Below, piece by piece: positions 42,122 through 50,726 of a stretch of 57,135 nucleotides of DNA. Origin of the DNA: Flavobacterium notoginsengisoli (lineage in GTDB: Bacteria > Bacteroidota > Bacteroidia > Flavobacteriales > Flavobacteriaceae); the NCBI RefSeq assembly GCF_014207905.1, contig NZ_JACHLB010000013.1, positions 1-57,135 of the forward strand, given 5' to 3'. A program made the position numbers and the translations under genes. Below the pieces are notes generated by a model that saw only the letters and a list, made by a program, of their open reading frames with translations, did no database searches and was not told the origin of the DNA. Within the stretch, counting starts at the first letter, position 1; the number at the start of each line of letters is the position of its first letter.

Positions 42122-43864
42122 CTATCCCCCAAAATGCTCACTCGAAGAATACATCGCCAAATGCGTCCCCACAAAACCTCCCGCTTCTTTTGTACTCAAA
42201 ATCGATCCATCAACATCTTTAATCAATAAAATCCAATCAGCTTTTTGAATTGTTTTATAATAAAAACTATAATTCCTTCCATTTCCTTCAATCTTCACAA
42301 ACAATATTTTATCAGCACTTAAAAGCTCTTTATTAGCAATTATCTCAGACTTTCCATTATTAATCTTGCTTGCCGTTCTTTCAACAAAAACTTCTTGTTT
42401 TCCCTCTGAATTCAATCGCTTTCCAATCAGCAAATAATGTTTTTCATTTTGAAACGCTGTCAAACCAGCAACTTGTAAATTATCTTTTGGCGTAAACTCA
42501 AATTTTATCGAAGCTTCAAACTTTAAATGCTGTTGTCTTCTTCCTATAAAAGAAAAATTCGTTTCAGTATGAATCGATTCTTTTCTTGGTTTGATTAATA
42601 GTTTTCCATTAATTAGTTCGTACCATTTTTTAGAAGGCGTTCTGATAAAATTCCATTTCAAATTCAATTCATTCGAATCAAAATCATCTTTCCAAACAAA
42701 ATTGCCATTATTCGGTTCTACCTTTTCTTTTAAAAAAGGCAAATTCGGACGCTTGTTTTTCATCGGAATGGCTTCATTACCGCCAATAATTTCTGGCCAA
42801 CCGTTTTTCCATTCCACAGGCATCATAAAGGTTTCTCTTCCTGTATTGTATAAATCGCCTTCATATGGACGACAACCTAAAAATACTGACCACCAATCGC
42901 CATTTGGCAATTCAACAAAATCCACATGACCTGTTGTCGAAACTAAATTTTTACGATTTGGGTCTAAATGTGATTGTGTCAAAATCGGATTATGAACATA
43001 ACTTTCATAAGGACCATAAACATTTTTACTTCTAAAAACCACTTCTGAATGATTAAAACCTGTTCCACCCTGCGCACAAATCAGATAATAAAATCTGTCT
43101 TTTTTAATTACATGTGGCCCTTCAATCCAGACTGGTTTTATCGCCATATCGGTTCCGCCGTTAATAACCAATTTGGGAGCTGTTGTGGTTTTTTGTTTTT
43201 CCAAATCGTATTCCAGCATATAAATGGCACGATGACCATCATGAACTGAAACATTATTGGGCGGAGGTCCGTTATGTGTGATATACACTTTTCCGTCTTC
43301 ATCGAAGAAAATATCAGGATCAATCCCGTTAACTTCAGGAAGCGCAATCGGATTTGACCAAGGCCCAGACGGATTCTTAGCCGTAACAATAAAATTACCC
43401 ACTCCGCTGACATTGGTACAAATCACATAAAAAATGCCTTTGTTGTATCGAATTGTTGGAGCGTACATACCGCCTGACAAACGAGAATTTCCAAAATCGG
43501 CTTGTTCGCGACGATTGATGATATTTCCAATCTGTTTCCAATTGACTAAGTCTGTACTTTCAAAAATAGGAAGCCCAGGAAAATAACAAAAAGAAGAATT
43601 GACCAAATAAAATTTTCCGTTTGCACTGCAGATTGTAGGATCAGGATAAAATCCCGCCAAAATCGGATTCAGATATTCATTTTCAGATTTCGTCAGATTT
43701 TGGTACGCATCGTCATTTCCTCGGTAATCAAACCAGTCAAAAACAGCATAATTAGAATACACAACCGATTGTGAACTTTGCGAAATTTTTTTACACGATG
43801 AAAAAGCACTCATTAAAATGACTGCGCTGACCAATGCACTACCTAATCTGCTTCTTTTAACCAT
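42122..43864 (-). CDS. GH43-family beta-xylosidase/arabinofuranosidase lipoprotein
   Basis: A 580-residue exported enzyme with a lipoprotein-type signal (SAVILMSAFSSCKK, cysteine at about residue 24). The five-bladed GH43 propeller spans about 65-380: base aspartate in AGFYPDPTI, second aspartate in NGIDPDIFFDE, acid glutamate in VWIEGPHVI. Residues about 385-580 form a C-terminal beta sandwich (FVWKDDFDSNELNLKWNFIR, FTPKDNLQVAGLTAFQNE) that often shapes the active site in xylosidases. It probably trims xylo-oligosaccharides in the periplasm. It lies 18 bases downstream of the cytoplasmic GH43 gene. An exact CAACCGATTG operator-like site lies inside its signal-peptide-proximal coding region. 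Confidence 0.9.
   Translation of the reverse strand: MVKRSRLGSALVSAVILMSAFSSCKKISQSSQSVVYSNYAVFDWFDYRGNDDAYQNLTKSENEYLNPILAGFYPDPTICSANGKFYLVNSSFCYFPGLPIFESTDLVNWKQIGNIINRREQADFGNSRLSGGMYAPTIRYNKGIFYVICTNVSGVGNFIVTAKNPSGPWSNPIALPEVNGIDPDIFFDEDGKVYITHNGPPPNNVSVHDGHRAIYMLEYDLEKQKTTTAPKLVINGGTDMAIKPVWIEGPHVIKKDRFYYLICAQGGTGFNHSEVVFRSKNVYGPYESYVHNPILTQSHLDPNRKNLVSTTGHVDFVELPNGDWWSVFLGCRPYEGDLYNTGRETFMMPVEWKNGWPEIIGGNEAIPMKNKRPNLPFLKEKVEPNNGNFVWKDDFDSNELNLKWNFIRTPSKKWYELINGKLLIKPRKESIHTETNFSFIGRRQQHLKFEASIKFEFTPKDNLQVAGLTAFQNEKHYLLIGKRLNSEGKQEVFVERTASKINNGKSEIIANKELLSADKILFVKIEGNGRNYSFYYKTIQKADWILLIKDVDGSILSTKEAGGFVGTHLAMYSSSEHFGG
43763..43772. promoter_or_regulatory. CAATCGGTTG site inside the GH43 gene
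   Basis: CAACCGATTG (reverse of the operator 10-mer), inside the symmetrical CACAACCGATTGTG, about 90 bases into the gene. It could act as an internal roadblock or auxiliary site. Confidence 0.5.
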
Positions 43865-43882
43865 TTTTTAAGGACTAAAATC

Positions 43883-44917
43883 TTAATCAAACAATCTTCT
43901 TATTCCGTACGGATCAATTGTTACTATCGAACCGTCTTCGAGATAATCGATTTTGGTTACTTTCATGCTTCTTAAATGCGTTACACCTTTTGACAAGCTT
44001 GAATCGTGGTAAAACAAATACCATTCGCTCTCAACTTCACAAATAGAATGATGTGAAGTCCAACCCACAACGGGATTTAAAATTCTTCCCTGATACGTAA
44101 ACGGCCCATACGGATTGTCGCCAATAGCATAACAAATAAAATGCGTATCTCCCGTTGAATAAGAGAAATAATATTTTCCGTTGTATTTATGAACCCATGA
44201 AGCTTCAAAAAAGCGACGGTCGTTATCGCTTGCCAAAATCACTTTTCCGTTTTCATCGAGAATTTGAATTTCTTTTGGTTCTTCCGCAAATTCGAGCATA
44301 TCATCACGAAGCATCGCTACGATTGGTCCTAAAGCAGGTTCATTTCCAAACGGCTCTTCGTTGTTGTCATCGTATTTATTGTCGCGGTATTTCTGAAGCT
44401 GTCCACCCCAAATACCTCCAAAGTAGATATAATGTTTTCCGTCTTCATCTTCAAAAACAGCAGGATCGATACTGTAACTTCCTTTTATGGCATCGGGCTG
44501 CGGTATAAACGGGCCTTCCGGTGCATCGCCTATCGCTACTCCAATCTGGAAAATTCCGTTGGCACGTTTAGCTGGGAAATACAAATAGTATTTTCCGTTT
44601 TTATGTCCTGCATCGGGTGCCCACATTTGTTTTTCAGCCCAGGCCACATCATCTACATGAAGTGCTACTCCGTTATCCACAACTTCAGATGAAATGGTGT
44701 CCATCGAAAAAACGTGATAATCTTCCATCCCGAAATGGTCGCCATTATCGTTAAACGGAATTCCGGCATCTATATCATGCGACGGATAAATGTAAATTTT
44801 CCCATTGAATACATGCGCCGAAGGATCGGCTGTATACATATGCGATACTAATGGCTTTGAAATCGCCAAATCATTAATTTCCTCAAAATTAATGTGTTCA
44901 ATGCTATCTTCAGGCAT
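43883..44917 (-). CDS. Cytoplasmic GH43-family glycosidase (xylosidase/arabinofuranosidase)
   Basis: A 344-residue single-domain GH43 enzyme without a signal peptide. The catalytic triad is visible: D31 in TADPSAHVF, aspartate in SIDPAVFEDEDG, glutamate in RRFFEASWVHKYNGKYY. Further motifs are QMWAPDAGHKNGKYYLYF and GWTSHHSICEV. The lack of a signal and its position 21 bases after the GPH transporter gene suggest that it hydrolyses imported xylobiose or arabinosyl-xylose in the cytoplasm, supplying XylA. Confidence 0.9.
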   Translation of the reverse strand: MPEDSIEHINFEEINDLAISKPLVSHMYTADPSAHVFNGKIYIYPSHDIDAGIPFNDNGDHFGMEDYHVFSMDTISSEVVDNGVALHVDDVAWAEKQMWAPDAGHKNGKYYLYFPAKRANGIFQIGVAIGDAPEGPFIPQPDAIKGSYSIDPAVFEDEDGKHYIYFGGIWGGQLQKYRDNKYDDNNEEPFGNEPALGPIVAMLRDDMLEFAEEPKEIQILDENGKVILASDNDRRFFEASWVHKYNGKYYFSYSTGDTHFICYAIGDNPYGPFTYQGRILNPVVGWTSHHSICEVESEWYLFYHDSSLSKGVTHLRSMKVTKIDYLEDGSIVTIDPYGIRRLFD

Positions 44918-44938
44918 AGTTATATTTTATTTAAATAA

Positions 44939-46390
44939 TTAAGTTCTTCTTTCTTTTAATTCACTTTCAATTTGCACTTCCATTTCTTTATTGATTTTAT
45001 AGAAAAACAGCAATCCAACTCCAATTAAAAAAGGGATTGCAGGGAAAATACTCACTAATAATTTGATTCCGTTTATAGCTGTTTCAGATTGTTCTGACGC
45101 ATTCGGAACGTAATGAAAATAACCTAGGAATAAGGTAGTTAAAGCACCGCCAATACTTAATCCGCTTTTCAATCCCACCATCATTGCAGAAAAGATAATG
45201 GCTGTCGCTCTTCGATTATTAAGCCATTCCGAATAATCGGCAACATCTGCAATCATCGCCCATAAAATTGGAATTGTGATTCCGTAGAAAAATCCGTGCA
45301 GAATTTGAGAGAAAAATATCAATCCGATTGATGTTGGCGGATAGAAATAAAAAGCGATGATAAAAAGTGTCGAAATGAATAAAAACAATCCGAACACATT
45401 TCGTTTTCCGTACTTATCAGCGAGATTTTTAGACAACGTAATTCCGACAATCATAAAGATAATTCCACCAGCATTAAACAGTCCAAATCCGGCCGAAACG
45501 GGATCATTCCCAAAATGATTCAATCCAACATTCGTAAGAAAATCCAAAATAGGCTGAATAAAAACTGCCAATTGTTCTTTATCTACATAATTCTCAAAAT
45601 AATATACATACGAACCGCCTTTCATAGCTAAAGTCACAAAAACCAAAGTCGTCAGCGAAAGCATGATAACCCAAGGTCTGTTTTTGATTAGATCGCTCAA
45701 ATCTTCTTTTACGCTTGATTTTTGCTCTGGTTTCGGAATGATTCTTTCTTTCGTCGTTAAAAAAGTAATTAAAAGCATGATTGTTCCGATAATCGCCAAA
45801 GCGGTCATTACTTTTTCGATTCCAATTGCTTTATCACCATTTCCGGCACTTTTGATAATTCCAAGCATGAAAACCTGAACAAAAAACTGTGCAAACATTA
45901 CCGCAACAAAACGATAGGATGACATACTGTTTCGTTCTTTCATATCGCCTGTAATCACTCCGCTTAAAGCAGAATACGGCAGATTGTTTCCGGCATAAAA
46001 AAGCAGTAATAAAGTGTAGGTTACAACAGCATAAATTACTTTTCCTTTATAAGAGAAATCGGGAGTTGAAAAGGCTAATAATGCCACTACTCCAAGCGGA
46101 ATTGCGGTTATTAAAATCCATGGTCTGAATTTTCCCCATTTGGTACTGGTTCGATCTGCCAAAACTCCAATAATCGGATTAAAAATAAAAGCTGCAATTA
46201 ATCCAACAATCAGCATGATGATGGAAGAATCTGTTGGTGATAATCCGTAAATGTCGGTGTAGAAATACGCCAGATAGGTCATCAAAGTCTGAAAAACTAA
46301 ATTGGCAGCTAAGTCCCCTAAGCTGTACCCAATTTTTTCCTTAATGGATAGTTTTTGTGAAAGGTTAGTCATTCGTGGGTTTGTGGTCAT
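44939..46390 (-). CDS. GPH-family (MFS) glycoside/pentoside/hexuronide:cation symporter
   Basis: A 483-residue inner-membrane carrier with about 12 membrane helices. LSIKEKIGYSLGDLAANLVFQ, the DRTSTKWGKFRPWILITAIPLG loop between helices 2 and 3, and DVADYSEWLNNRRATAIIFS in the second half are typical of the GPH group (XynP, XylP, MelB). By context it imports xylo-oligosaccharides or xylosides together with sodium or protons. It is the first gene of the transporter-GH43-GH43 operon. A second ATG is six codons in. Two CAATCGGTTG operators flank its probable promoter. Confidence 0.93.
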   Translation of the reverse strand: MTTNPRMTNLSQKLSIKEKIGYSLGDLAANLVFQTLMTYLAYFYTDIYGLSPTDSSIIMLIVGLIAAFIFNPIIGVLADRTSTKWGKFRPWILITAIPLGVVALLAFSTPDFSYKGKVIYAVVTYTLLLLFYAGNNLPYSALSGVITGDMKERNSMSSYRFVAVMFAQFFVQVFMLGIIKSAGNGDKAIGIEKVMTALAIIGTIMLLITFLTTKERIIPKPEQKSSVKEDLSDLIKNRPWVIMLSLTTLVFVTLAMKGGSYVYYFENYVDKEQLAVFIQPILDFLTNVGLNHFGNDPVSAGFGLFNAGGIIFMIVGITLSKNLADKYGKRNVFGLFLFISTLFIIAFYFYPPTSIGLIFFSQILHGFFYGITIPILWAMIADVADYSEWLNNRRATAIIFSAMMVGLKSGLSIGGALTTLFLGYFHYVPNASEQSETAINGIKLLVSIFPAIPFLIGVGLLFFYKINKEMEVQIESELKERRT

Positions 46391-46450
46391 TTTATTGATT
46401 AGTTATGTAAGCAAAAGTGGTTTCTAAAAAATAAAGTTAGTCAGTTTTTC

Positions 46451-46539
46451 TCCTGCAAGGTTTTCAAAAGCATATAGGGTTCAATTATTTTATACAATTT
46501 CTAAAATCATACCTACAAGGTTTTGAAAACCTTGCAGGA
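46451..46539. repeat. Perfect 19-base inverted repeat in the transporter leader
   Basis: TCCTGCAAGGTTTTCAAAA (46451-46469) is the exact complement of 46521-46539, and the right arm overlaps a small AAGGTTTTGAAAACCTT palindrome. If transcription starts near 46590, the hairpin lies in the 5' leader of the transporter mRNA. Confidence 0.85.
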
Positions 46540-46558
46540 ACGTGAATTACAATTAAAA

Positions 46559-46568
46559 CAATCGGTTG
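46559..46568. promoter_or_regulatory. CAATCGGTTG operator, transporter downstream site
   Basis: Exact 10-mer, within AACAATCGGTTGTGTAAA. It lies about 30 bases downstream of the putative -7 box (46598-46605), a position where a repressor blocks elongation. Confidence 0.7.
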
Positions 46569-46597
46569 TGTAAAATTAGACAAAAAAACATATTATG

Positions 46598-46605
46598 CAA
46601 ATTTA
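46598..46605 (-). promoter_or_regulatory. Putative -7 box of the transporter operon
   Basis: Minus-strand TAAATTTG matches TAnnTTTG. No clear TTG lies 19-21 bases upstream (the nearest is 31 bases away), so the promoter assignment is tentative. Confidence 0.4.
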
Positions 46606-46636
46606 GTTTACTTTATTTAAGTTATTTTTCATTTCA

Positions 46637-46646
46637 CAACCGATTG
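46637..46646. promoter_or_regulatory. CAATCGGTTG operator, transporter upstream site
   Basis: Exact reverse 10-mer CAACCGATTG, 78 bases from the previous site (centre to centre) and upstream of the putative promoter. Two sites bracketing a promoter suit a looping LacI-type repressor. Confidence 0.7.
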
Positions 46647-46682
46647 CTGATTAATTTATCAATCTTGAGCCGTTTTGACTGC

Positions 46683-47792
46683 TTATTCTTTAGTTTCTTT
46701 CAACTTTAAGATGCTGTCGTAAGCTGGTTTATGTTTTAATTCCTTGTCAAACGGAAGCGGATAATTGGTTCTTCCTTTAATCGGCCAATCGTTTAGCCAA
46801 GATTGACCATCATGAACGCCCCAAAACGTAACTCTGCTGATTTTGTCTTTATGCTTTAAAAATAGTTTAAAAATCGATGAGTAACGTTCTGCCAATTGTG
46901 TTTGAACTGAATCGGGTAATTTTTCAGGATACGGATTCATTTTAGGGTTTCCTTCAAATTTCTGATTTACGTCTGCTCCTTTTAAATCCCAAGGATTTGG
47001 CAAAACGGTAATATCCAATTCTGTAAAAGCTACTTTGATTCCTAAAGCCGAATATTCCAAAATGCTTTTTTCAATTTCCTCTAATGACGGACTTTGTAAT
47101 CGCCAGTGTCCTTGAATACCAACTCCGTCGACTTTTCCGCCTTCGGCTTTTATTTTTTTGATCAAAGCAATCGCTCCTGCTCTTTTTGCTGGTTCTTCGA
47201 TATTATAATCGTTGTAATATAACTCTGCTTTTGGGTCGGCTTTTTCTGCCAGTTTGAAAGCATCAACCAAATATTTCTCGCCAAGTGTATTCAAAAAAAC
47301 TGATTTCCTCAAAGTTCCATCGTCATTTAAAGCTTCGTTGACAACATCCCACGAATTGATTCTACCTTTGTATTTGGAAACGATTGTCGTAATATGATCT
47401 TTCATAAAGGCTTTCATTTCTGTACTGTCGGCAATTTTTTCCATCCATGGAGCTAATTGACTGTGCCAGATTAAAGTATGTCCATGAATAAACATTTTAT
47501 TCTTCTCTCCATACGCCACAAATTTATCCGATAAAGCAAAATCGTATTTATCCTTCTGTGGATGCGTGTACATCGATTTCATAATATTTTCTGCCGTAAT
47601 CGCATTAAATTCTTTTCGAATCAAAGAGTCTACTTTCTTGTCTTTTTCTTCGATTTGATTGGCACTTAAAGCAGTTCCAATGTAGAAATCGCTTTTATAG
47701 ACATCTTTTAATGAAGCAGTTTCTTTTTGCGACGTACAGCTTATGGTCAGCAAGGCCGTGACGGCAAATAAATAAGGTTTAATGCATTTCAT
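46683..47792 (-). CDS. Endo-1,4-beta-xylanase GH10
   Basis: A 369-residue single-domain lipoprotein xylanase (LFAVTALLTISCTSQKET, cysteine at about residue 19). GH10 motifs in order: FNAITAENIMKSMYTHP, FIHGHTLIWHSQLAPWM, acid/base E153 in WDVVNEAL, YYNDYNIE, GVGIQGHWRL and nucleophile E258 in FTELDITVL. No binding modules, so it probably cuts shorter xylan pieces, in the periplasm or at the membrane, complementing the modular GH10 of the susC operon. It lies about 190 bases after GH115 with a long repeat between. Confidence 0.95.
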   Translation of the reverse strand: MKCIKPYLFAVTALLTISCTSQKETASLKDVYKSDFYIGTALSANQIEEKDKKVDSLIRKEFNAITAENIMKSMYTHPQKDKYDFALSDKFVAYGEKNKMFIHGHTLIWHSQLAPWMEKIADSTEMKAFMKDHITTIVSKYKGRINSWDVVNEALNDDGTLRKSVFLNTLGEKYLVDAFKLAEKADPKAELYYNDYNIEEPAKRAGAIALIKKIKAEGGKVDGVGIQGHWRLQSPSLEEIEKSILEYSALGIKVAFTELDITVLPNPWDLKGADVNQKFEGNPKMNPYPEKLPDSVQTQLAERYSSIFKLFLKHKDKISRVTFWGVHDGQSWLNDWPIKGRTNYPLPFDKELKHKPAYDSILKLKETKE

Positions 47793-47854
47793 ATCTTTTT
47801 GGTTTAAATAGTTAATCGTTTTTCTTTTTCAATTCATAATAATTATCTCCAATC

Positions 47855-47956
47855 TTGTCATTTCGACGAAAGGAGAAATCTTCGCGAGTATCTCCGCATG
47901 CTGGATCAACTTTGTAGAGTTTCTTGCGAAGATTTCTCCTTTCGTCGAAATGACAA
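47855..47956. repeat. GTCATTTCGACG inverted repeat, full copy
   Basis: The 40-base arms at 47855-47894 and 47917-47956 (TTGTCATTTCGACGAAAGGA... and its complement) pair with few mismatches across a 22-base loop. The same family occurs at 41901-42006 and, shortened, 37483-37511. Confidence 0.92.
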
Positions 47957-47980
47957 ACAGAACGTAGTATTATAAAAATA

Positions 47981-50587
47981 TCATTCCTTCCTAAAACTCT
48001 CTGGCGGTCCCAAATACGACTCCAAAACTTTTCCCTCTTCAGTTTCAATTACAATTTTCTGAAGCACCAGCGCTGGATCAATTCCATAAATCTTTAGAAT
48101 ATGATTTCCTGCTTTTTCAATATTATGTGTCGATGTTATGATTTTAATATTATTCGCAACAGATTCAGCCCAAGCTTTTTCTGAAGCATCTGCGTTGAGG
48201 TTCATAATTTGTGGTTTCTCATTGTCAAAAGCAATTCCGTATTTTAATCCGTCACCTTTTTTAAAATTGATTGTTGGCGAAAAATAAGCGTTTACTTTTA
48301 TTTTTCCTTTATTAAAAAAATGAACGGTGTACTCTAATCTTGGAGATTGTTCTGAAATCTCAATTGACTGAATATTAGAAGGTTTTAAAGTTACACCTGA
48401 CGATGTTTTTCCAAGATTCGGAATTATCGTCCATTTTACTGAATCTGAATTTATTGCTTTAGAATAATTTTCACTCTCTATTGAAATATAACCGTCGTTC
48501 TCAATAAAACCATAAGCTTGAGCTAAATCTTGTTTTTTACTAATTGATGTCTCTTTTTTTAAAATCTCTTCAGCGGTAATCACTTTTACCGCTTGAACTG
48601 CAAGCGCAATTTTCTTTGTTTTCGGAATCACATTTTTATCCGGTTGCTGCCAATTATCATAACCAATATGCGTCTGCGACATCATGTGATTCCACTTTCC
48701 ATTTGCTATTTGGGCATGGTAATAATTTGTGAGCTCGACATCTTTTTCAAATAACTTCTTAACTTTTTCAGCATAATCATTTGCTATGACATTTCTCTGT
48801 TCTGCATACAATTGATTTTTAGCCTGCGCCACATATAATTCATTCAAATTAGCGCTTGCCAAAACAGGAAATAAAACCAGCTGATAAAAAGCATCTTTGT
48901 ATTCTGGTTTCAATTTTTCGTTTATCGAATTAGCCTTTTCAACCAGTTTCTGATATTCTGCGACAATTCTATCTGCTTCATTATAATTTGTAATACTATA
49001 TGTTTTTGAGTCTAATAATTCAGGTTTTCTTCGTGAATTGTATTTTGTATATAATTTCAAAATCTCTGCAATTTCACCAGTAAACTGATTGTCAAAATTT
49101 TCTTTAGCCCAATCTGCATAATATTGTTCTAAATTTCCTGCATTAAATTTTTCAGGATTCCACGCCATATCCAAGAAAAACTCAATCGGAAATTCCATTG
49201 GTTTGATGTCGCCCACATTTACAATCCAGATTTTATCGACACCGTATTGATACGCCAAATCCATTTGTTCCCAAACCCTTTCAATTTGGTTCGTGTTGAT
49301 CCATTTGTAATTTCTCGGACCACCAACATAATCATAATGATAATAAATGCCGTAACCGCCTTTTCTGGGTTTCGAATCCAGTTCCGGAAGTTTTCGGATA
49401 TTTCCCCAATTATCATCGCACAACAAAAGCGTAATATCATCAGGAACTGTCATGCCTTTGTCGTAATAATCCTGAACTTCTTTGTAAAGCGCCCACATTT
49501 GCGGCGTTTCTTCTGCCGGTTTTTGGGTCCCTTCTGCAATGATATTTCTTTGCGTTTTTACGATGTTTTCTAATAATTCAATCGCCGTTCCTTCGGTCAT
49601 CGGTTCGTCACCGTCGCCACGCATTCCAACGGTAACAATGGTTTCTTTGTTTCCCATTCGTTTAATTCCGTCTTTCCAGAATTGAATCAAAGCTTCTGAA
49701 TTGGTCGTAAAATCCCATTTCCCATTAGATTTCCCCCATTCTGCATGCGCTCTTGTTAGCGGTTCGTGATGTGAAGTTCCCATTACAACGCCATATTCAT
49801 CGGCCAAAATAGCATTCTGCAGATCTTCAACATAAAACATTCTGCCCCACATGGCTGGCCATAAATAGTTGCCTTTCATTCGCAGAATCAATTCAAAAAC
49901 TTTATCATAGAATTTCGAATTGAATCCTCCAAATTTTTCGAATGCCCAACCAGTTAATGCCGGAGCTTCATCATTTATGAAAATTCCTCTGTATTTTACT
50001 TTTGGTTCTTCCTGCGAATGAATTCCAGGCAGAACATGCAATTCTGATTGTTTCTTCACTGGAACGTCTGCCCAATAATACCAAGGCGAAACTCCAATTT
50101 GATTAGACAAATCGTAGATTCCGTAAATCGTTCCTCGCTTATCTGAACCTGCAATTACCAGCGCTTTCTTGATTCCTTTAAACGGATTTTCGACTATCTG
50201 CGTGGTAAATTTTTCCCATTTTCCCTGAAGCAAATTTGCATCAATTTTTCCTTTTTTGGCTAATTGATTGATGATTTCACTTTTTCCAAGCGTGCCAATA
50301 ATAACCACAAAATCTTCTGCTTCTGAAATCTTTTTTATTCTCTTCGAATGTAAATCGGAAACGTTAAAAATATCATTTTCTAAATGTCCTGTTACTTTTA
50401 AAACTCCTACATAATCTTTATCGTCAACCAAAATCGAAGCTATTTTGCCTTTACTTACTAAAGGAAAATTTTCATTAGAAGCCTGATTGACTACATATTT
50501 CTCTGGATTTATGGCATACGAATTTCTGCTTAATCCGATTAGAAAAAGCAATAGAATTAAGTATGAAGTTTTAATTTTTGAACACAT
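47981..50587 (-). CDS. GH115 alpha-glucuronidase
   Basis: An 868-residue exported enzyme (signal SYLILLLFLIGLSRNSYA). GH115 hallmarks are DKRGTIYGIYDLSNQIGVSP, WYYWADVPV, KYRGIFINDEAPALTGWA, ILRMKGNYLWPAMWG, GTSHHEPLTRAHAEW, DDNWGNIRKLPE and IWIVNVGDIKPMEFP. A C-terminal domain (about 690-868) resembles the accessory domain of the family. GH115 enzymes remove (4-O-methyl)glucuronic acid from internal and terminal xylan residues. The longer frame to 50635 begins in a repeat and is rejected; the ATG at 50587 gives a good signal peptide. Located between uxuA and GH10. Confidence 0.93.
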   Translation of the reverse strand: MCSKIKTSYLILLLFLIGLSRNSYAINPEKYVVNQASNENFPLVSKGKIASILVDDKDYVGVLKVTGHLENDIFNVSDLHSKRIKKISEAEDFVVIIGTLGKSEIINQLAKKGKIDANLLQGKWEKFTTQIVENPFKGIKKALVIAGSDKRGTIYGIYDLSNQIGVSPWYYWADVPVKKQSELHVLPGIHSQEEPKVKYRGIFINDEAPALTGWAFEKFGGFNSKFYDKVFELILRMKGNYLWPAMWGRMFYVEDLQNAILADEYGVVMGTSHHEPLTRAHAEWGKSNGKWDFTTNSEALIQFWKDGIKRMGNKETIVTVGMRGDGDEPMTEGTAIELLENIVKTQRNIIAEGTQKPAEETPQMWALYKEVQDYYDKGMTVPDDITLLLCDDNWGNIRKLPELDSKPRKGGYGIYYHYDYVGGPRNYKWINTNQIERVWEQMDLAYQYGVDKIWIVNVGDIKPMEFPIEFFLDMAWNPEKFNAGNLEQYYADWAKENFDNQFTGEIAEILKLYTKYNSRRKPELLDSKTYSITNYNEADRIVAEYQKLVEKANSINEKLKPEYKDAFYQLVLFPVLASANLNELYVAQAKNQLYAEQRNVIANDYAEKVKKLFEKDVELTNYYHAQIANGKWNHMMSQTHIGYDNWQQPDKNVIPKTKKIALAVQAVKVITAEEILKKETSISKKQDLAQAYGFIENDGYISIESENYSKAINSDSVKWTIIPNLGKTSSGVTLKPSNIQSIEISEQSPRLEYTVHFFNKGKIKVNAYFSPTINFKKGDGLKYGIAFDNEKPQIMNLNADASEKAWAESVANNIKIITSTHNIEKAGNHILKIYGIDPALVLQKIVIETEEGKVLESYLGPPESFRKE

Positions 50588-50612
50588 AGCGTCACAAACT
50601 TTTTTATTTAAT

Positions 50613-50692
50613 CTCGCAAAGTCGCAGAGTCGCAAAGCAATTCTTTTTAAGCTTTTTTAAATAAAAACTTTGCGCCTCTGCGACTTTGCGAG
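50613..50692. repeat. CTCGCAAAGTCGC inverted repeat, copy 1
   Basis: CTCGCAAAGTCGCAGAG... (50613-50637) pairs with ...CTCTGCGACTTTGCGAG (50668-50692). The loop TTTTTAAGC..TTTTTAAATAAAAA is shared with copy 2 at 51915-51996. Confidence 0.92.
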
Positions 50693-50726
50693 AAATTTTC
50701 AGCGTATTAGATTTAGGAAACTTTTA

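Noticed and set aside
50588..50635. N-terminal extension of GH115 to 50635
   Set aside because: The added residues are translated from the CTCGCAAAGTCGC repeat; a proper signal peptide begins at 50587.
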